A DNA stretch of 64,000 nucleotides from Roseiarcus sp963835955 (GTDB taxonomy: Bacteria; Pseudomonadota; Alphaproteobacteria; Rhizobiales; Beijerinckiaceae): positions 102,168 through 166,167 of the forward strand of contig CAWIHZ010000010.1 of assembly GCA_963835955.1 (NCBI GenBank), in the 5' to 3' direction. The notes beneath the pieces were generated by a model that saw only the letters and a program-made list of their open reading frames with translations, was not told the DNA's origin and ran no database searches. Positions 8,312 through 18,432 of the stretch are shown here, piece by piece (within the stretch, counting starts at the first letter, position 1; each line of letters begins with the position of its first letter). A program made the position numbers and the translations under genes.

Positions 8312-8986
8312 TTAGATCAGATCGGGCCTGTGCGCGAGCGTGACGCGTCGGGCCTGTTCGCGTCGCCACTCGGCGATTTTGGCGTGGTCGCCCGACAAGA
8401 GCACGTCGGGAATGGCGCGGCCTTCCCACTCGCGCGGGCGCGTATATTGAGGATATTCGAGCAAGCCATTTTCGAAGCTCTCGGAGACCCCCGATTCCGT
8501 CTTGCCCATGACGCCGGGAATGAGCCGGACGCAGGCGTCCAGCACGGCGAGCGCCGCGACGTCGCCGCCGGAGAGCACATAGTCGCCGATCGACAGCTCC
8601 GTTAGCGCGCGCGCTTCGACGATCCGCTCGTCGACCCCCTCGAAGCGCGGGCAGAGGATGACCAGTCCGGGCCCCATCGCCCATTCGCGCGCCAGGTCCT
8701 GCCGGAACGGCCGGCCGCGCGCGCTCATGATGAGGCGCGGGCGCAGGTCGCCGGGCGCGAGTGCGGCGTCGAGGCTCGCGGCCAGGACGTCGGCGCGCAT
8801 CACCATGCCCGGGCCGCCGCCCGCCGGAGTGTCGTCGACGGCGCGATGGCGCCCGAGGCCGTGCTCGCGGATGTCGCGCGTCTCCAGCGACCAGAGCGAG
8901 CGCGCCAGCGCCTCGCCCGCCAGCGACTGACCGAGCGGGCCTGGGAAGGCGGCCGGAAACAGGGTGAGGATGGTGCAGGCGAACAT
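8312..8986 (-). CDS. trmD: tRNA (guanine-N1)-methyltransferase TrmD
   Basis: SPOUT-class enzyme that makes m1G37 in tRNAs reading CNN codons and so prevents +1 frameshifting. It starts MFACTILTLFP, a typical TrmD opening. The knot region includes FEGVDERI, SIGDYVLSGGD and the loop LLEYPQYTRP. The open frame extends further upstream, antisense-like over petA, but homology begins at the ATG at 8986, giving 224 residues. It belongs to the rpsP-rimM-trmD group, here separated from rimM by petA; rplS does not follow. Confidence 0.95.
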   Translation of the reverse strand: MFACTILTLFPAAFPGPLGQSLAGEALARSLWSLETRDIREHGLGRHRAVDDTPAGGGPGMVMRADVLAASLDAALAPGDLRPRLIMSARGRPFRQDLAREWAMGPGLVILCPRFEGVDERIVEARALTELSIGDYVLSGGDVAALAVLDACVRLIPGVMGKTESGVSESFENGLLEYPQYTRPREWEGRAIPDVLLSGDHAKIAEWRREQARRVTLAHRPDLI

Positions 8987-9042
8987 CGGGGCCACGCTTA
9001 CCGCGTTCGCCCGGCTGCTGTCATTTCCAATCGCCGCAGGCC

Positions 9043-9696
9043 TCAGACCTGCAGGATGGAGTTGAAATCGAAAGTCCCGCCCGGCGGATTTTCGCCGACC
9101 CGCACCGTCTTCTCGTTGGGGAAATGATAGGGCGGGACGGGAAGGTTGTAGGGCGCGGGAACGCCGTCGAACACGCGGCCCGCCAGGTCGTATTTCGAGC
9201 CGTGGCACGGGCAGAAGAAACCGCCCGGCCAATTGGGCGCGGGGTTGGTCGGATCGGGCTTCGGATCGAACAGCGGAACGCAGCCGAGATGGGTGCAGAT
9301 CCCGACCAGAACCAGGATCTCCGGTTTGATCGATCGATGCCAGTTGGCCGCGTAGGGCGGCTGCTGCCACTCTTGCGAATTGGGATCGCGCAGATTCGCG
9401 AGGAGTTTGGGATTGCGCAATTCCTCGAGCTCCGCCTTCCCCCGCCTGACGACGAAGATCGGCCGCGCGCTCCACAGCGCGACCACCCGTTGGCCGGGCT
9501 GAATCTGGCTGATGTCGATGTCGACCGGGCCCGCGGCCGCTATGGTCGCCGCGTCCGGATTCATCTGGGCGATGAACGGCCACGCCGCCGCTCCCAAGCC
9601 GACCGCGGCGACGGACCCGGTGACGAGGTAGAGGAAGTCGCGGCGCGAGGCCGAAGCCGTCTCAGGTCCGTCCGAGAGGGTATGGGAACTCGTCAT
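9043..9696 (-). CDS. petA: Ubiquinol-cytochrome c reductase Rieske iron-sulfur subunit
   Basis: The 2Fe-2S subunit of the cytochrome bc1 complex, which takes electrons from quinol at the outer face of the membrane. From the ATG at 9696 (GGAGG site just upstream) it is 217 residues. It has a twin-arginine signal-anchor (SRRDFLYLVTG), the cluster motifs CTHLGC (C134, H136) and CPCHGS (C162, H165), and the disulfide cysteines C139 and C164. petB/petC or fbcH are not next to it. It sits alone between rimM and trmD. Confidence 0.95.
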   Translation of the reverse strand: MTSSHTLSDGPETASASRRDFLYLVTGSVAAVGLGAAAWPFIAQMNPDAATIAAAGPVDIDISQIQPGQRVVALWSARPIFVVRRGKAELEELRNPKLLANLRDPNSQEWQQPPYAANWHRSIKPEILVLVGICTHLGCVPLFDPKPDPTNPAPNWPGGFFCPCHGSKYDLAGRVFDGVPAPYNLPVPPYHFPNEKTVRVGENPPGGTFDFNSILQV

Positions 9697-9804
9697 GTCA
9701 TGCGCCTCCACGAACCAAGGGTCATAACGTCGATTCGACGCGGCGTCGAGCGTTTCCGCCGCGCGCGAACCCAAAGTTCGGCCGCGCGCGGCCTCAGCGC
9801 CAAA

Positions 9805-10329
9805 TCAGTCCTCGCCCTCGACCTCCCGCGGCGGCTCGATCACGATCCGGCCGGCCTCGAAATCGATTGTCGGCGCTATTCGCCTGGTGAACGGCGCCAA
9901 AAACGTTTCGCCGCCGCCATCGGCTACGATCTCGAGGATGTCGCCGGCGCCGTGGTTGCTCAACGAGGCGACCCGCCCCAGGCGCTCGCCCGCGGCGGTG
10001 ACGGCTTCGAGGCCGATCAGATCGTCATAATAAAACTCGTCCGCGCTTGGGCGCGGCAATTGGTCGCGGCGGGCGAAAATCTCCACCCCGGTCAGCGCCG
10101 CGGCGGCCTCGCGCGTGTCAACGCCCTTCACCCGCGCCGTCAGCATGTCGCCCTTGAGCGGGCGAAGGCTTTCGAAGGCGAAGACGCGCGCGCGCGCCTT
10201 GTCGGTCAGCGGCCCATAGCCGCCGATCGCCAAAGGGTCGCTGGTATGCGATTTGAGCCGCGTCTCGCCGCCCACGCCTCTCGGCGCGCCGAATACGCCG
10301 AGCAGAACCAGGCGGTCCGCCGCGCGCAA
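9805..10329 (-). CDS. rimM: Ribosome maturation factor RimM
   Basis: Assists 30S head assembly by binding ribosomal protein S19. The 174-residue protein has the N-terminal RimM barrel (VLLGVFGAPRGVGGETRLKS), then a PRC-barrel (DLIGLEAVTAAGERLGRVASL) ending in PFTRRIAPTIDFEAGRI. It lies 24 bp downstream of rpsP, the standard order. The next co-directional gene is petA instead of trmD. Confidence 0.93.
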   Translation of the reverse strand: MRAADRLVLLGVFGAPRGVGGETRLKSHTSDPLAIGGYGPLTDKARARVFAFESLRPLKGDMLTARVKGVDTREAAAALTGVEIFARRDQLPRPSADEFYYDDLIGLEAVTAAGERLGRVASLSNHGAGDILEIVADGGGETFLAPFTRRIAPTIDFEAGRIVIEPPREVEGED

Positions 10330-10352
10330 CGCCTCGACCCTGACGCGGGCGT

Positions 10353-10715
10353 TCAGGCCGCGGGCGCTTCGGCGGCCTTGGCGGCGGCGGCTTCTGCCGC
10401 GGCGGCGCGCTCCTGCGCCTTCTTCCTCGGCTTGGCCTTTTCCGGGTTCACGCGGGTCTCGCGCTTGGCGAGGCCGAGACCGTCGAGGAGGCGCAGCACC
10501 CGGTCGGTCGGCTGGGCCCCCTTGGCGAGCCAGGCCTTGGCCTTCTCCTGGTCGAGCACCAGACGGCTCGCGTCGTCCTTGGCCTTCAAGGGATCGAAGG
10601 CGCCGATTTTTTCGACGAAGCGCCCGTCGCGCGGCATGCGCGCGTCGGCGACGACGATGCGATAGAACGGACGCTTCTTGGCGCCGCCGCGCGAAAGGCG
10701 GATTTTGAGGGACAT
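10353..10715 (-). CDS. rpsP: 30S ribosomal protein S16
   Basis: Starts MSLKIRLSRGGAKKRPFYRIVVADARMPRDGRF in segments diagnostic of S16. The core of about 80 residues is followed by an Ala/Lys-rich tail to residue 120, usual in Alphaproteobacteria. The ribosome site GAAAGGAA lies 8-15 bases before the ATG. It is the first gene of the rpsP-rimM group, downstream of ffh. Confidence 0.96.
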   Translation of the reverse strand: MSLKIRLSRGGAKKRPFYRIVVADARMPRDGRFVEKIGAFDPLKAKDDASRLVLDQEKAKAWLAKGAQPTDRVLRLLDGLGLAKRETRVNPEKAKPRKKAQERAAAAEAAAAKAAEAPAA

Positions 10716-10785
10716 TGCGGTTTTCCTTTCAGAGTCGATCGCGGATCAAGATTTCATTCGATGCTTGCCCTCGCCCCTGCCCTCT

Positions 10786-10835
10786 CCCGCATAGGGCGTT
10801 CGCTAGAACGCCCGTCTTTCGACGGGCCATGCGGG
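10786..10835. repeat. Cloverleaf-like nested hairpins between ffh and rpsP
   Basis: An outer 7-bp stem (CCCGCAT at 10786 with ATGCGGG ending 10835) encloses two stem-loops side by side. GGGCGTTC/GAACGCCC closes a 4-base loop (10794-10813). CCGTC/GACGG surrounds TTTC (about 10812-10825). In RNA this forms a three-way junction in the 150-bp gap between ffh and rpsP. It could be an intergenic repeat, a processing site or an attenuator. Confidence 0.5.
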
Positions 10836-10865
10836 AAAAGGCGCCCCGAAGGGTCGGACGAGGGC

Positions 10866-12440
<1,575 letters not shown>

Positions 12441-12673
12441 GGGCTCGCTCCTTATTGAGGCGGTGGGCGGTGGGCGATTCGCAGCCGCAACGCGACGAGA
12501 AGCGGCCTGCCCGCCCGCCGCCCCAGCCCCTACCGCCTATTGCTCACCGCCTCGCGCCCTCCACAAAACGCTAAACGCGCCCGGGGGCGCGACGCGCTGC
12601 CGGACGTGGACCGCTGGCCTCCAGGGGACAGTCGGCTGATCGACGAGGCCAGAACCTGACGAAGTGCGCGCTT

Positions 12674-12922
12674 CTAGTCGCCGCGACTGACGATGTCAAA
12701 CTCGAATGGGGCCGTCCAGCGGCCGCCTTGCGGGGTCGCATAGGCCCGGGACCTGAGCTCCGAAATCCGCGCCTCGACGACCGTTGGAGCCCCGACGACG
12801 CCCGGACGTACTTCCGCGCCGCGCAGTCCGCGCTCGAGCGCCGGCTCGTCGAAAACGGCGACATCCTCCGCGGAGAGCTTGGGGAAGTTGGAACCGGGCG
12901 GACGATCGATATAATGTTGCAT
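12674..12922 (-). CDS. Small conserved-looking hypothetical protein
   Basis: 82 residues from the ATG at 12922 (starting MQHYIDRPPG). An upstream in-frame Met at 12955 is possible but would overlap the aroQ start. It is acidic to neutral with no signal peptide or known motif. It is divergent from aroQ with about 30 bp between starts, so both promoters are compressed or shared. Coding-like codon use supports it, but I do not recognise a family. Confidence 0.45.
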   Translation of the reverse strand: MQHYIDRPPGSNFPKLSAEDVAVFDEPALERGLRGAEVRPGVVGAPTVVEARISELRSRAYATPQGGRWTAPFEFDIVSRGD

Positions 12923-12954
12923 GGTATGGATTTTCCGAGGGGGCAGGAGCGCCA

Positions 12955-13404
12955 ATGAGTCGGATCGTTTTCGTGCTGAACGGCCCCAACCTCAACTTGC
13001 TGGGTAAGCGCCAGCCGGATATTTACGGTCACGAGACGCTGGCCGACGTCGAGCGCCATTGCCGGGCGACCGCGGCGGAACTGAAACTTGACATTCGCTT
13101 CCATCAGAGCAACCGCGAATACGAAATCATCGACTGGATTCACGAAGCCCGTGAGGCCGCGGGCGGCGTCGTCATCAATCCAGCCGCATTCACGCATACA
13201 TCCGTCGCGATTTTGGATGCGCTGATCACCTGCGAATTTCCGATCATTGAGGTGCACATTTCCAACGTGCACCAACGCGAGGCCTTCCGGCGCCATTCTT
13301 ATGTGACGTTACGTGCGGATGGGGTTATCGCGGGTTTGGGGACGCAAGGCTACACTTTGGCTCTGCGGCGTCTTGCGCGACTGATTGACGAGAAATCTTC
13401 GTAA
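12955..13404 (+). CDS. aroQ: Type II 3-dehydroquinate dehydratase
   Basis: Third step of the shikimate pathway, converting 3-dehydroquinate to 3-dehydroshikimate. The 149-residue protein has all family blocks: VLNGPNLNLLGKRQP with the flexible-lid Arg/Tyr (QPDIYG), INPAAFTHTSVAI, and the catalytic His in EVHISNVHQREAFRRHSY. The ATG at 12955 has a GGGGGCAGGAG site upstream. The open frame continues upstream but without homology. Confidence 0.95.
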   Translation: MSRIVFVLNGPNLNLLGKRQPDIYGHETLADVERHCRATAAELKLDIRFHQSNREYEIIDWIHEAREAAGGVVINPAAFTHTSVAILDALITCEFPIIEVHISNVHQREAFRRHSYVTLRADGVIAGLGTQGYTLALRRLARLIDEKSS

Positions 13405-13709
13405 GCGCTGCCGAGTTCAACGACGACTCGAGAATTCGTCGTCGCCTCGCGTTTGTCCTCGAAGTGAGGAAAACATGCGTATACGATGCGCTCATGCCAA
13501 GTAGTTCCCCTGGCAATGGGAACAATCTGATCGGTCGAAAGTTCTCGCTTCAGTCGATTGAGCGTTGCGACGGAGCGATGAGGGCCGAGCGCCCGACTTG
13601 TGCCCGGCGCGCACTGGCGCGGAAGCCTATCTTGCGCTAAATCTATGTTTGGACGCGGCGCGTTCGGTCGAGCATTGCGGGGCTGCCGGCTTCGAAGGGG
13701 CAAACGACG
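13405..13709. other. Intergenic region with one hairpin
   Basis: No convincing gene. A perfect 7-bp stem (ACGACGA at 13420-13426 with TCGTCGT at 13436-13442, 9-base loop) follows the aroQ stop and may act in transcript ending or stability. It lacks a T-run, so it is not a classic terminator. The rest presumably holds the promoter of the HD-domain gene; no clear -35/-10 pair was identified. Confidence 0.35.
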
Positions 13710-14552
13710 ATGGAATCCATCGCTACGGTGGCGGCCAAGAAGTTGGGCAAGTTCCTGGCCAACGATTTCCTGGAGATTTTCGGCTCGGCCCACAACGAAT
13801 CAGCAGAGCGCCTGGGCTCTCTCGCGCGCATCACGATTGAGTGCATTGGCGGCAGCGACGCTCTCTATCACAACTTCGAGCATACGCTTCTGGTGACGGT
13901 CGTCGGCCGCGATATTCTTCGAGGACGCACGCTTCTGCATCGGATCGAGCCGACCGACTACACTCACCTCATTGTCGCGTGCCTTTTTCACGATATCGGC
14001 CTAGTGCGCGGAGTGCTCAGTGGCGACACCAAGACCGATTTCGTCATTAACAAGAACGGAAACACGGTCACGCTTCCCCGCGGGGCGTCGGACGCATCCC
14101 TCGCCGCCTACCACGTCGACCGATCGAAGCTCTTTGCTTTCGAGCGGCTCGCGAATTCCCCGACGATCGATGCGGCCCGAGTGGCTGAGGCGATCGAACT
14201 CACCCGTTTTCCCCCGCGCGATCCGGAGTTCGGCGGGGCGGATCTCGAACCGAGACTGGTTCGGGCCGCCGATCTTATTGGACAACTGGGCGACCCAATG
14301 TATCCGAAAAAAGCCAATGCGCTTTATTACGAGTTTGAGGAAATCGGCAGCAACCGGCAGCTCGGATATTCATCGCCGGCCGACCTTCTTGACAAGTATC
14401 CGGGATTTTTCTGGAATATTGCGTCATTGCATATCGGTGAGGGAATAAAATATTTGAGTCTGACCGCCTCCGGCCGACAATGGATCGCCAATCTCCATAA
14501 TCACGTGTTTTGCGCCGAGCATTCCAGCTGGCAGATGGGTCCTCAAAACTGA
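13710..14552 (+). CDS. HD-superfamily metal-dependent phosphohydrolase
   Basis: 280 residues. It has the H...HD...D signature: H54/H58 in YHNFEHT, H94-D95 in LFHDIG, and D188 in RAADLIG. These residues bind two metals and hydrolyse phosphoester bonds in nucleotides or second messengers. No attached sensory domain or membrane segment is present. The substrate is unknown; relatives of this HNFEHT form occur as stand-alone proteins. It precedes the patatin cluster by about 500 bp, and a functional link is unproven. Confidence 0.75.
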   Translation: MESIATVAAKKLGKFLANDFLEIFGSAHNESAERLGSLARITIECIGGSDALYHNFEHTLLVTVVGRDILRGRTLLHRIEPTDYTHLIVACLFHDIGLVRGVLSGDTKTDFVINKNGNTVTLPRGASDASLAAYHVDRSKLFAFERLANSPTIDAARVAEAIELTRFPPRDPEFGGADLEPRLVRAADLIGQLGDPMYPKKANALYYEFEEIGSNRQLGYSSPADLLDKYPGFFWNIASLHIGEGIKYLSLTASGRQWIANLHNHVFCAEHSSWQMGPQN

Positions 14553-15063
14553 CGACGGACGGCGCCGGGTGCGAATACCGCTTTGCGCCGCAGCCGCCTT
14601 GCAAGGAGGGCCAAGGAAAGGCGACGTCGTTCGTCTGGCGATCGCGCACCGTTCCGCGTCAACTCGCCGATCTTCAATGAACCACCCTCGGGAACAGGTT
14701 CGGCGCCGTCGATGAGGTCGAGGACGCGCGCAGGTCGCCCATCGCCTCAGGAACATGATCCTCCTATCACTGCTTTGGCGGATTCATTCGAGGGCTCTGC
14801 GCAGGCTGCGATGACAGTGCGGACATCGTTATGGCGGCGTGGGTGCGAGGACGGCGACGACAAGGCGGGCTGGGTTCATCGCGGCGCCTTGCGACGTGCA
14901 AGGGAGTCCTGCTCAGCGCATATGATCGCGCGCGACCAGCGCCGCGCCTCGGGGCGGCGGGTTCCAAAATCTCGGACGGGGCCCGCGCGCAAGACCGGAA
15001 CCGTGGTCGCGCGTCGCCAAGCTTCAATCGTTCGCGCTTGCAAACGGTGAAAAAACCGCCATC
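14553..15063. other. 511-bp intergenic region, no gene recognised
   Basis: Short open frames here are Arg/Ser/Pro-rich, typical of wrong-frame translation of GC-rich DNA. No tRNA, repeat or terminator could be supported. It should contain the promoter of the patatin-1 gene. A run of six A residues (about 15050-15056) lies just before the start codon at 15064. Confidence 0.35.
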
Positions 15064-17838
15064 ATGCGCCGATTGACGCGTGAACGGCTTGCCTCGGCGG
15101 GGTGCGGTATGTCGGTCGACGCCAATTCAGGCGCGCGGATCAGCCTCCATTATTTCGAGGATGTGCTCGCGGTCGAATTTGCGGCGATCGCGCAACGGCG
15201 CGCGCAGCGGCCGAACGGGCTGCGCCAGGGCCGGGTCGCGCGCAATCTTCCTTTCGAATCGCCGCCGGCCGCCGAAGCGCAAGCGACGGCGGGCGCACAG
15301 ACGGCCCGGACCAACCGAAATCGGTCCCCCGATCCTGATGCGTTGTTCGCCAAGGTCGACGCGATTCTGGACGAGCGCGTCAGCGGCGATCCACACTCGG
15401 TCCCGCGGGCCCGGCCGGATGCGATCGAGGAGGACAAGCAGCGCCCGATGCCGGTTCCGTGCGACGCCACCGGCCTGGCGCTGTCGGGCGGCGGGATACG
15501 CTCGGCGGCGCTGGGGCTCGGCGTTGTGCAGGCGCTCTCTTCCGTCGGGGTGTTGGGTTCGTTCGATTATTTGTCGACCGTCTCCGGGGGCGGCTACATC
15601 GGCGGCGCGCTCACGGCGGGACTCGCTAAAGCGCGTGAGCCGGCGGCAATCCGACCTCCGTTCGGCGACGGCATCGAGGATGGCCCGATGGTCGCGCATT
15701 TGCGCGACTATTCGAACTATCTCTTCCCGCGCGGCCGCAGCGCCCTGCGCAACTGGACTGACGTGATCGCGATCCTGGCGCGCGGCCTCATCGCCAACGC
15801 CATTCCAGTGTTCGCGACCCTCCTGCTGCTCGCGCTCGTCACGGCCTTCGCCTATCCGGATCCGACGTTTGACGCCCTGACCAGGGGAAGTTACCTGACG
15901 AGCGTCGTCGAACGCTTCAGCCTGGGGATTTTGCCGCTTAATGCCGCCGTCGGGCGGTGGCCGTTCGCGTTCACTTTCTGGCTCCTGTGCTTCTTGGCGT
16001 TTGTCCTCATCGGTTGGGCGCTCGCCAGGTCAGCGTCCGACCGGGCGCGCGCATGGAGCGACGCCAACAGTCGTGCGCTCACGATTTCGGGAATCCTCGT
16101 CGGCGCTGTTTTGGTATCAGCCTTTCTCGACCTCCAACCAGTGGCGATTCACGCGCTTGCGACCGTTCTCGGCCTCGCAAAGACGAACACGGCGGTCGCA
16201 GGAAGCCAGTTCGAGGCGCCGCTTGAGAGCGTATTGTACTGGGCCTTCAAGCCGTTCACGATGGTGCGCGAGATAGGCGGCGGCGTCTCGTTCGCCAGCG
16301 CCGCAGCCGCGCTTTCGGCAGCGGTGCACGTGCTGCGCACGTTTCTCGCCGAAACCAGAAACGCCAAGGGCTGGATGGCGCTAAGCGCGCGGTTCCTTGC
16401 CAATACCGCGTTCATTGCGCTTGGGGCGATGCTCGCGCCATTGGCGCTCTGGGGCGCCTATCTCTACCTGAGCGTCACGCTCATTCAGAAATGGAGCTGG
16501 TTTCCTCTGTTGGGAGCGGCCGGGCCGATCGTCCTTTTTCTCGTTCTTGCGCTTTGCGCCTTCGCGCTTGACGCTAACGCCTATTCGCTGCTCCGCTTCT
16601 ACCGTGACCGGCTGAGCCGCGCGTTCCTCTTTTGGTTCCCGGCGACGGGAGTCCAGACGCCCGAATACCTGGATGATCTTAAGCTTTCCGGATTGAAGCC
16701 AAGTCTGGGGCCGTACCCCATTATCAATTCCGCGCTGAATATTGAGGGGTCCAAGAACGCCAACAAGCGCGGCCGGAATGCTGACTTCTTTATGTTCACC
16801 CCCGATTTCGTCGGTAGCGATCTGACCCTCTACGCTTCGACCGAGCGGGAAGACGACCGCGCGCCCGGCATGGAGGACATCGAGCCCGCGCTCGACCTTC
16901 CGACGGCGGTTGCGATTTCGGGCGCCGCCGTCTCGGCGAATATGGGGGCCAGCACCGTACGCGCGCTGTCGCCGACGCTCGCGCTGCTCAACGTCCGGCT
17001 CGGGTACTGGCTGCGCAATCCACGCTATCTCGCCCGAAATCCGCTCTCTGCGCGCGCCCTAACGAAGGCTGCGTCATTCGTCGTCTCGAAGCTCTATCTG
17101 CTCGTCGAGATATTCAGCCTCCTCGACGAGACCAGCGCGCATGTCTATCTGACCGACGGAGGCCACATCGAGAATCTCGGCCTTTACGAGTTGCTGAAGC
17201 GCGGCTGCAAGCTCATCGTCGCCGTCGACGCGGAGGCGGACCCGGCGATGTCCTTTGGATCTCTGCAAACTGTCGAACGTTATGCGCGCATCGACTTCGG
17301 CGTGCGCATCGAGCTGCCCTGGGAATCGATCGCTGCGACATCGCTGGCGTTCGACGCTCGCCCGGATCAATCGCAAGGGCGGGCGGGACCGCATTGCGCG
17401 GTCGGGCGCATCTTCTATCCCGACGGCGCAGTGGGCGTTCTGCTCTATCTCAAGGCGTCGATGACCGGCGACGAGAAGGACTATATTCTCGACTACAAGA
17501 GGCGAAATCCCGCGTTTCCGCACGAGACGACAGGCGACCAGTTTTTTTCGGAAGAGCAATTCGAGGCGTATCGCGCGCTCGGGTTTCACATTGCAGAACA
17601 TTTCTTCGACCAGGAGGATGATTTCGCCTATCTGGCCGAAGGGCGCGGAAAATTTGGGAACCGGGCCGAAGCCCGCGCCGCGATCGAGGCGGCCTTGCCG
17701 AAATTCGTCCGAGCAGGCGGTCGACAATCGCGTCCCGGCGCAAGAGGCCGGCCTTGTCGCGCAGCCGCTAAGTCACGACGACGACGCGCGCGAAGGTCCC
17801 GGGATCAGTCCACGCAAATCCGGTTAACCACGATCTAG
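15064..17838 (+). CDS. Large multi-pass membrane patatin-like phospholipase (patatin-1)
   Basis: 924 residues. A patatin lipase core is split by a membrane region. The oxyanion motif GGGIRS (142-147) and nucleophile S174 in TVSGGGYIGG come first. About six to seven hydrophobic helices follow between residues 236 and 505. The catalytic Asp returns late at D698 in LTDGGHIENLG. Patatins hydrolyse acyl esters of phospholipids with a Ser-Asp dyad; here the active site would lie at a membrane face. The last 45 residues are very Arg-rich and look unlike a protein domain, so the true C-terminus may differ by a frameshift near 17705. It is first of a run of co-directional genes ending with the DyP peroxidase. 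Confidence 0.85.
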   Translation: MRRLTRERLASAGCGMSVDANSGARISLHYFEDVLAVEFAAIAQRRAQRPNGLRQGRVARNLPFESPPAAEAQATAGAQTARTNRNRSPDPDALFAKVDAILDERVSGDPHSVPRARPDAIEEDKQRPMPVPCDATGLALSGGGIRSAALGLGVVQALSSVGVLGSFDYLSTVSGGGYIGGALTAGLAKAREPAAIRPPFGDGIEDGPMVAHLRDYSNYLFPRGRSALRNWTDVIAILARGLIANAIPVFATLLLLALVTAFAYPDPTFDALTRGSYLTSVVERFSLGILPLNAAVGRWPFAFTFWLLCFLAFVLIGWALARSASDRARAWSDANSRALTISGILVGAVLVSAFLDLQPVAIHALATVLGLAKTNTAVAGSQFEAPLESVLYWAFKPFTMVREIGGGVSFASAAAALSAAVHVLRTFLAETRNAKGWMALSARFLANTAFIALGAMLAPLALWGAYLYLSVTLIQKWSWFPLLGAAGPIVLFLVLALCAFALDANAYSLLRFYRDRLSRAFLFWFPATGVQTPEYLDDLKLSGLKPSLGPYPIINSALNIEGSKNANKRGRNADFFMFTPDFVGSDLTLYASTEREDDRAPGMEDIEPALDLPTAVAISGAAVSANMGASTVRALSPTLALLNVRLGYWLRNPRYLARNPLSARALTKAASFVVSKLYLLVEIFSLLDETSAHVYLTDGGHIENLGLYELLKRGCKLIVAVDAEADPAMSFGSLQTVERYARIDFGVRIELPWESIAATSLAFDARPDQSQGRAGPHCAVGRIFYPDGAVGVLLYLKASMTGDEKDYILDYKRRNPAFPHETTGDQFFSEEQFEAYRALGFHIAEHFFDQEDDFAYLAEGRGKFGNRAEARAAIEAALPKFVRAGGRQSRPGARGRPCRAAAKSRRRRARRSRDQSTQIRLTTI

Positions 17839-17852
17839 AGGAGGCCACGACC

Positions 17853-18299
17853 TTGGACGCAAAACAACTGCTGGGGATGTCGCAAGCCGAGCTCGACGCG
17901 CTGTTCAGCGCCCACGAGGCCGGACCGATTCCCGATGGCGAGGCGCACGGCACCGCGATCATCGCCCCAGGCACGCCGTTCAGCGAAGAGATCGCCGCCA
18001 TCATCAACATCTTCGCCTGGAAGGGCAAAGTGTTCGACGCCAAGGACGGCTTCCTGCGCAACGAAATACTCCCCTTCGGAATCAAGGCGATCGTGGCGCG
18101 CATTTACAAAGCGCCGAGCTGGCTCGACGGCAAGGAATGCATCGTGCTGGACTATTCCCAGACCTCGCTCGTGGCGTCGCATGTCCGCGATGAAATCCGA
18201 CTCGTCGACGCCGGCTTCTATCTCGGCAAGGTCTATTGGGACAGCAATCGGCTGATCGATTTTTCGCTCGATTTCCGGAGGACGGGGGCGCCCGGGTGA
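17853..18299 (+). CDS. Conserved-looking hypothetical protein, patatin/DyP neighbour
   Basis: 148 residues from a TTG start at 17853, chosen because an AGAGGAGG ribosome site lies about 10 bases upstream. It is soluble, with no signal peptide. Features are a mid-protein FAWKGKVFD segment and a C-terminal stretch (GFYLGKVYWDSNRLIDFSLDF) that suggests a beta-rich ligand-binding fold. I do not recognise a named family. It starts 15 bp after patatin-1 and is followed by the next hypothetical gene, so it is part of the same operon. Confidence 0.7.
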   Translation: MDAKQLLGMSQAELDALFSAHEAGPIPDGEAHGTAIIAPGTPFSEEIAAIINIFAWKGKVFDAKDGFLRNEILPFGIKAIVARIYKAPSWLDGKECIVLDYSQTSLVASHVRDEIRLVDAGFYLGKVYWDSNRLIDFSLDFRRTGAPG

Positions 18300-18432
18300 C
18301 GCGCGCCGCGCAGCCTCGTTGCGTCGATCCGCCGGACGCTGCCTGGAAACGACAGCGCATCGCCGCATCGCGCGGGCGGCGGGGCGAAGCCGCCGGCGGA
18401 GGCGGCGCTGCCGACGCGTTGAGCGCGCCGTC

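Noticed and set aside
9124..10665. Long rightward open frame opposite petA, rimM and rpsP
   Set aside because: Antisense shadow of three confidently identified genes.
12441..12673. 4.5S RNA gene near ffh
   Set aside because: The GAGGCGGTG-type inverted sequences here resemble an intergenic repeat and lack the conserved SRP RNA tetraloop domain.
13710..17838. Anti-phage CBASS-like system (HD protein plus patatin effector)
   Set aside because: CBASS patatins (CapV) are small and soluble and need a CD-NTase; none is adjacent and patatin-1 is multi-pass membrane. The nucleotidyltransferase at 3057-3926 is too distant.
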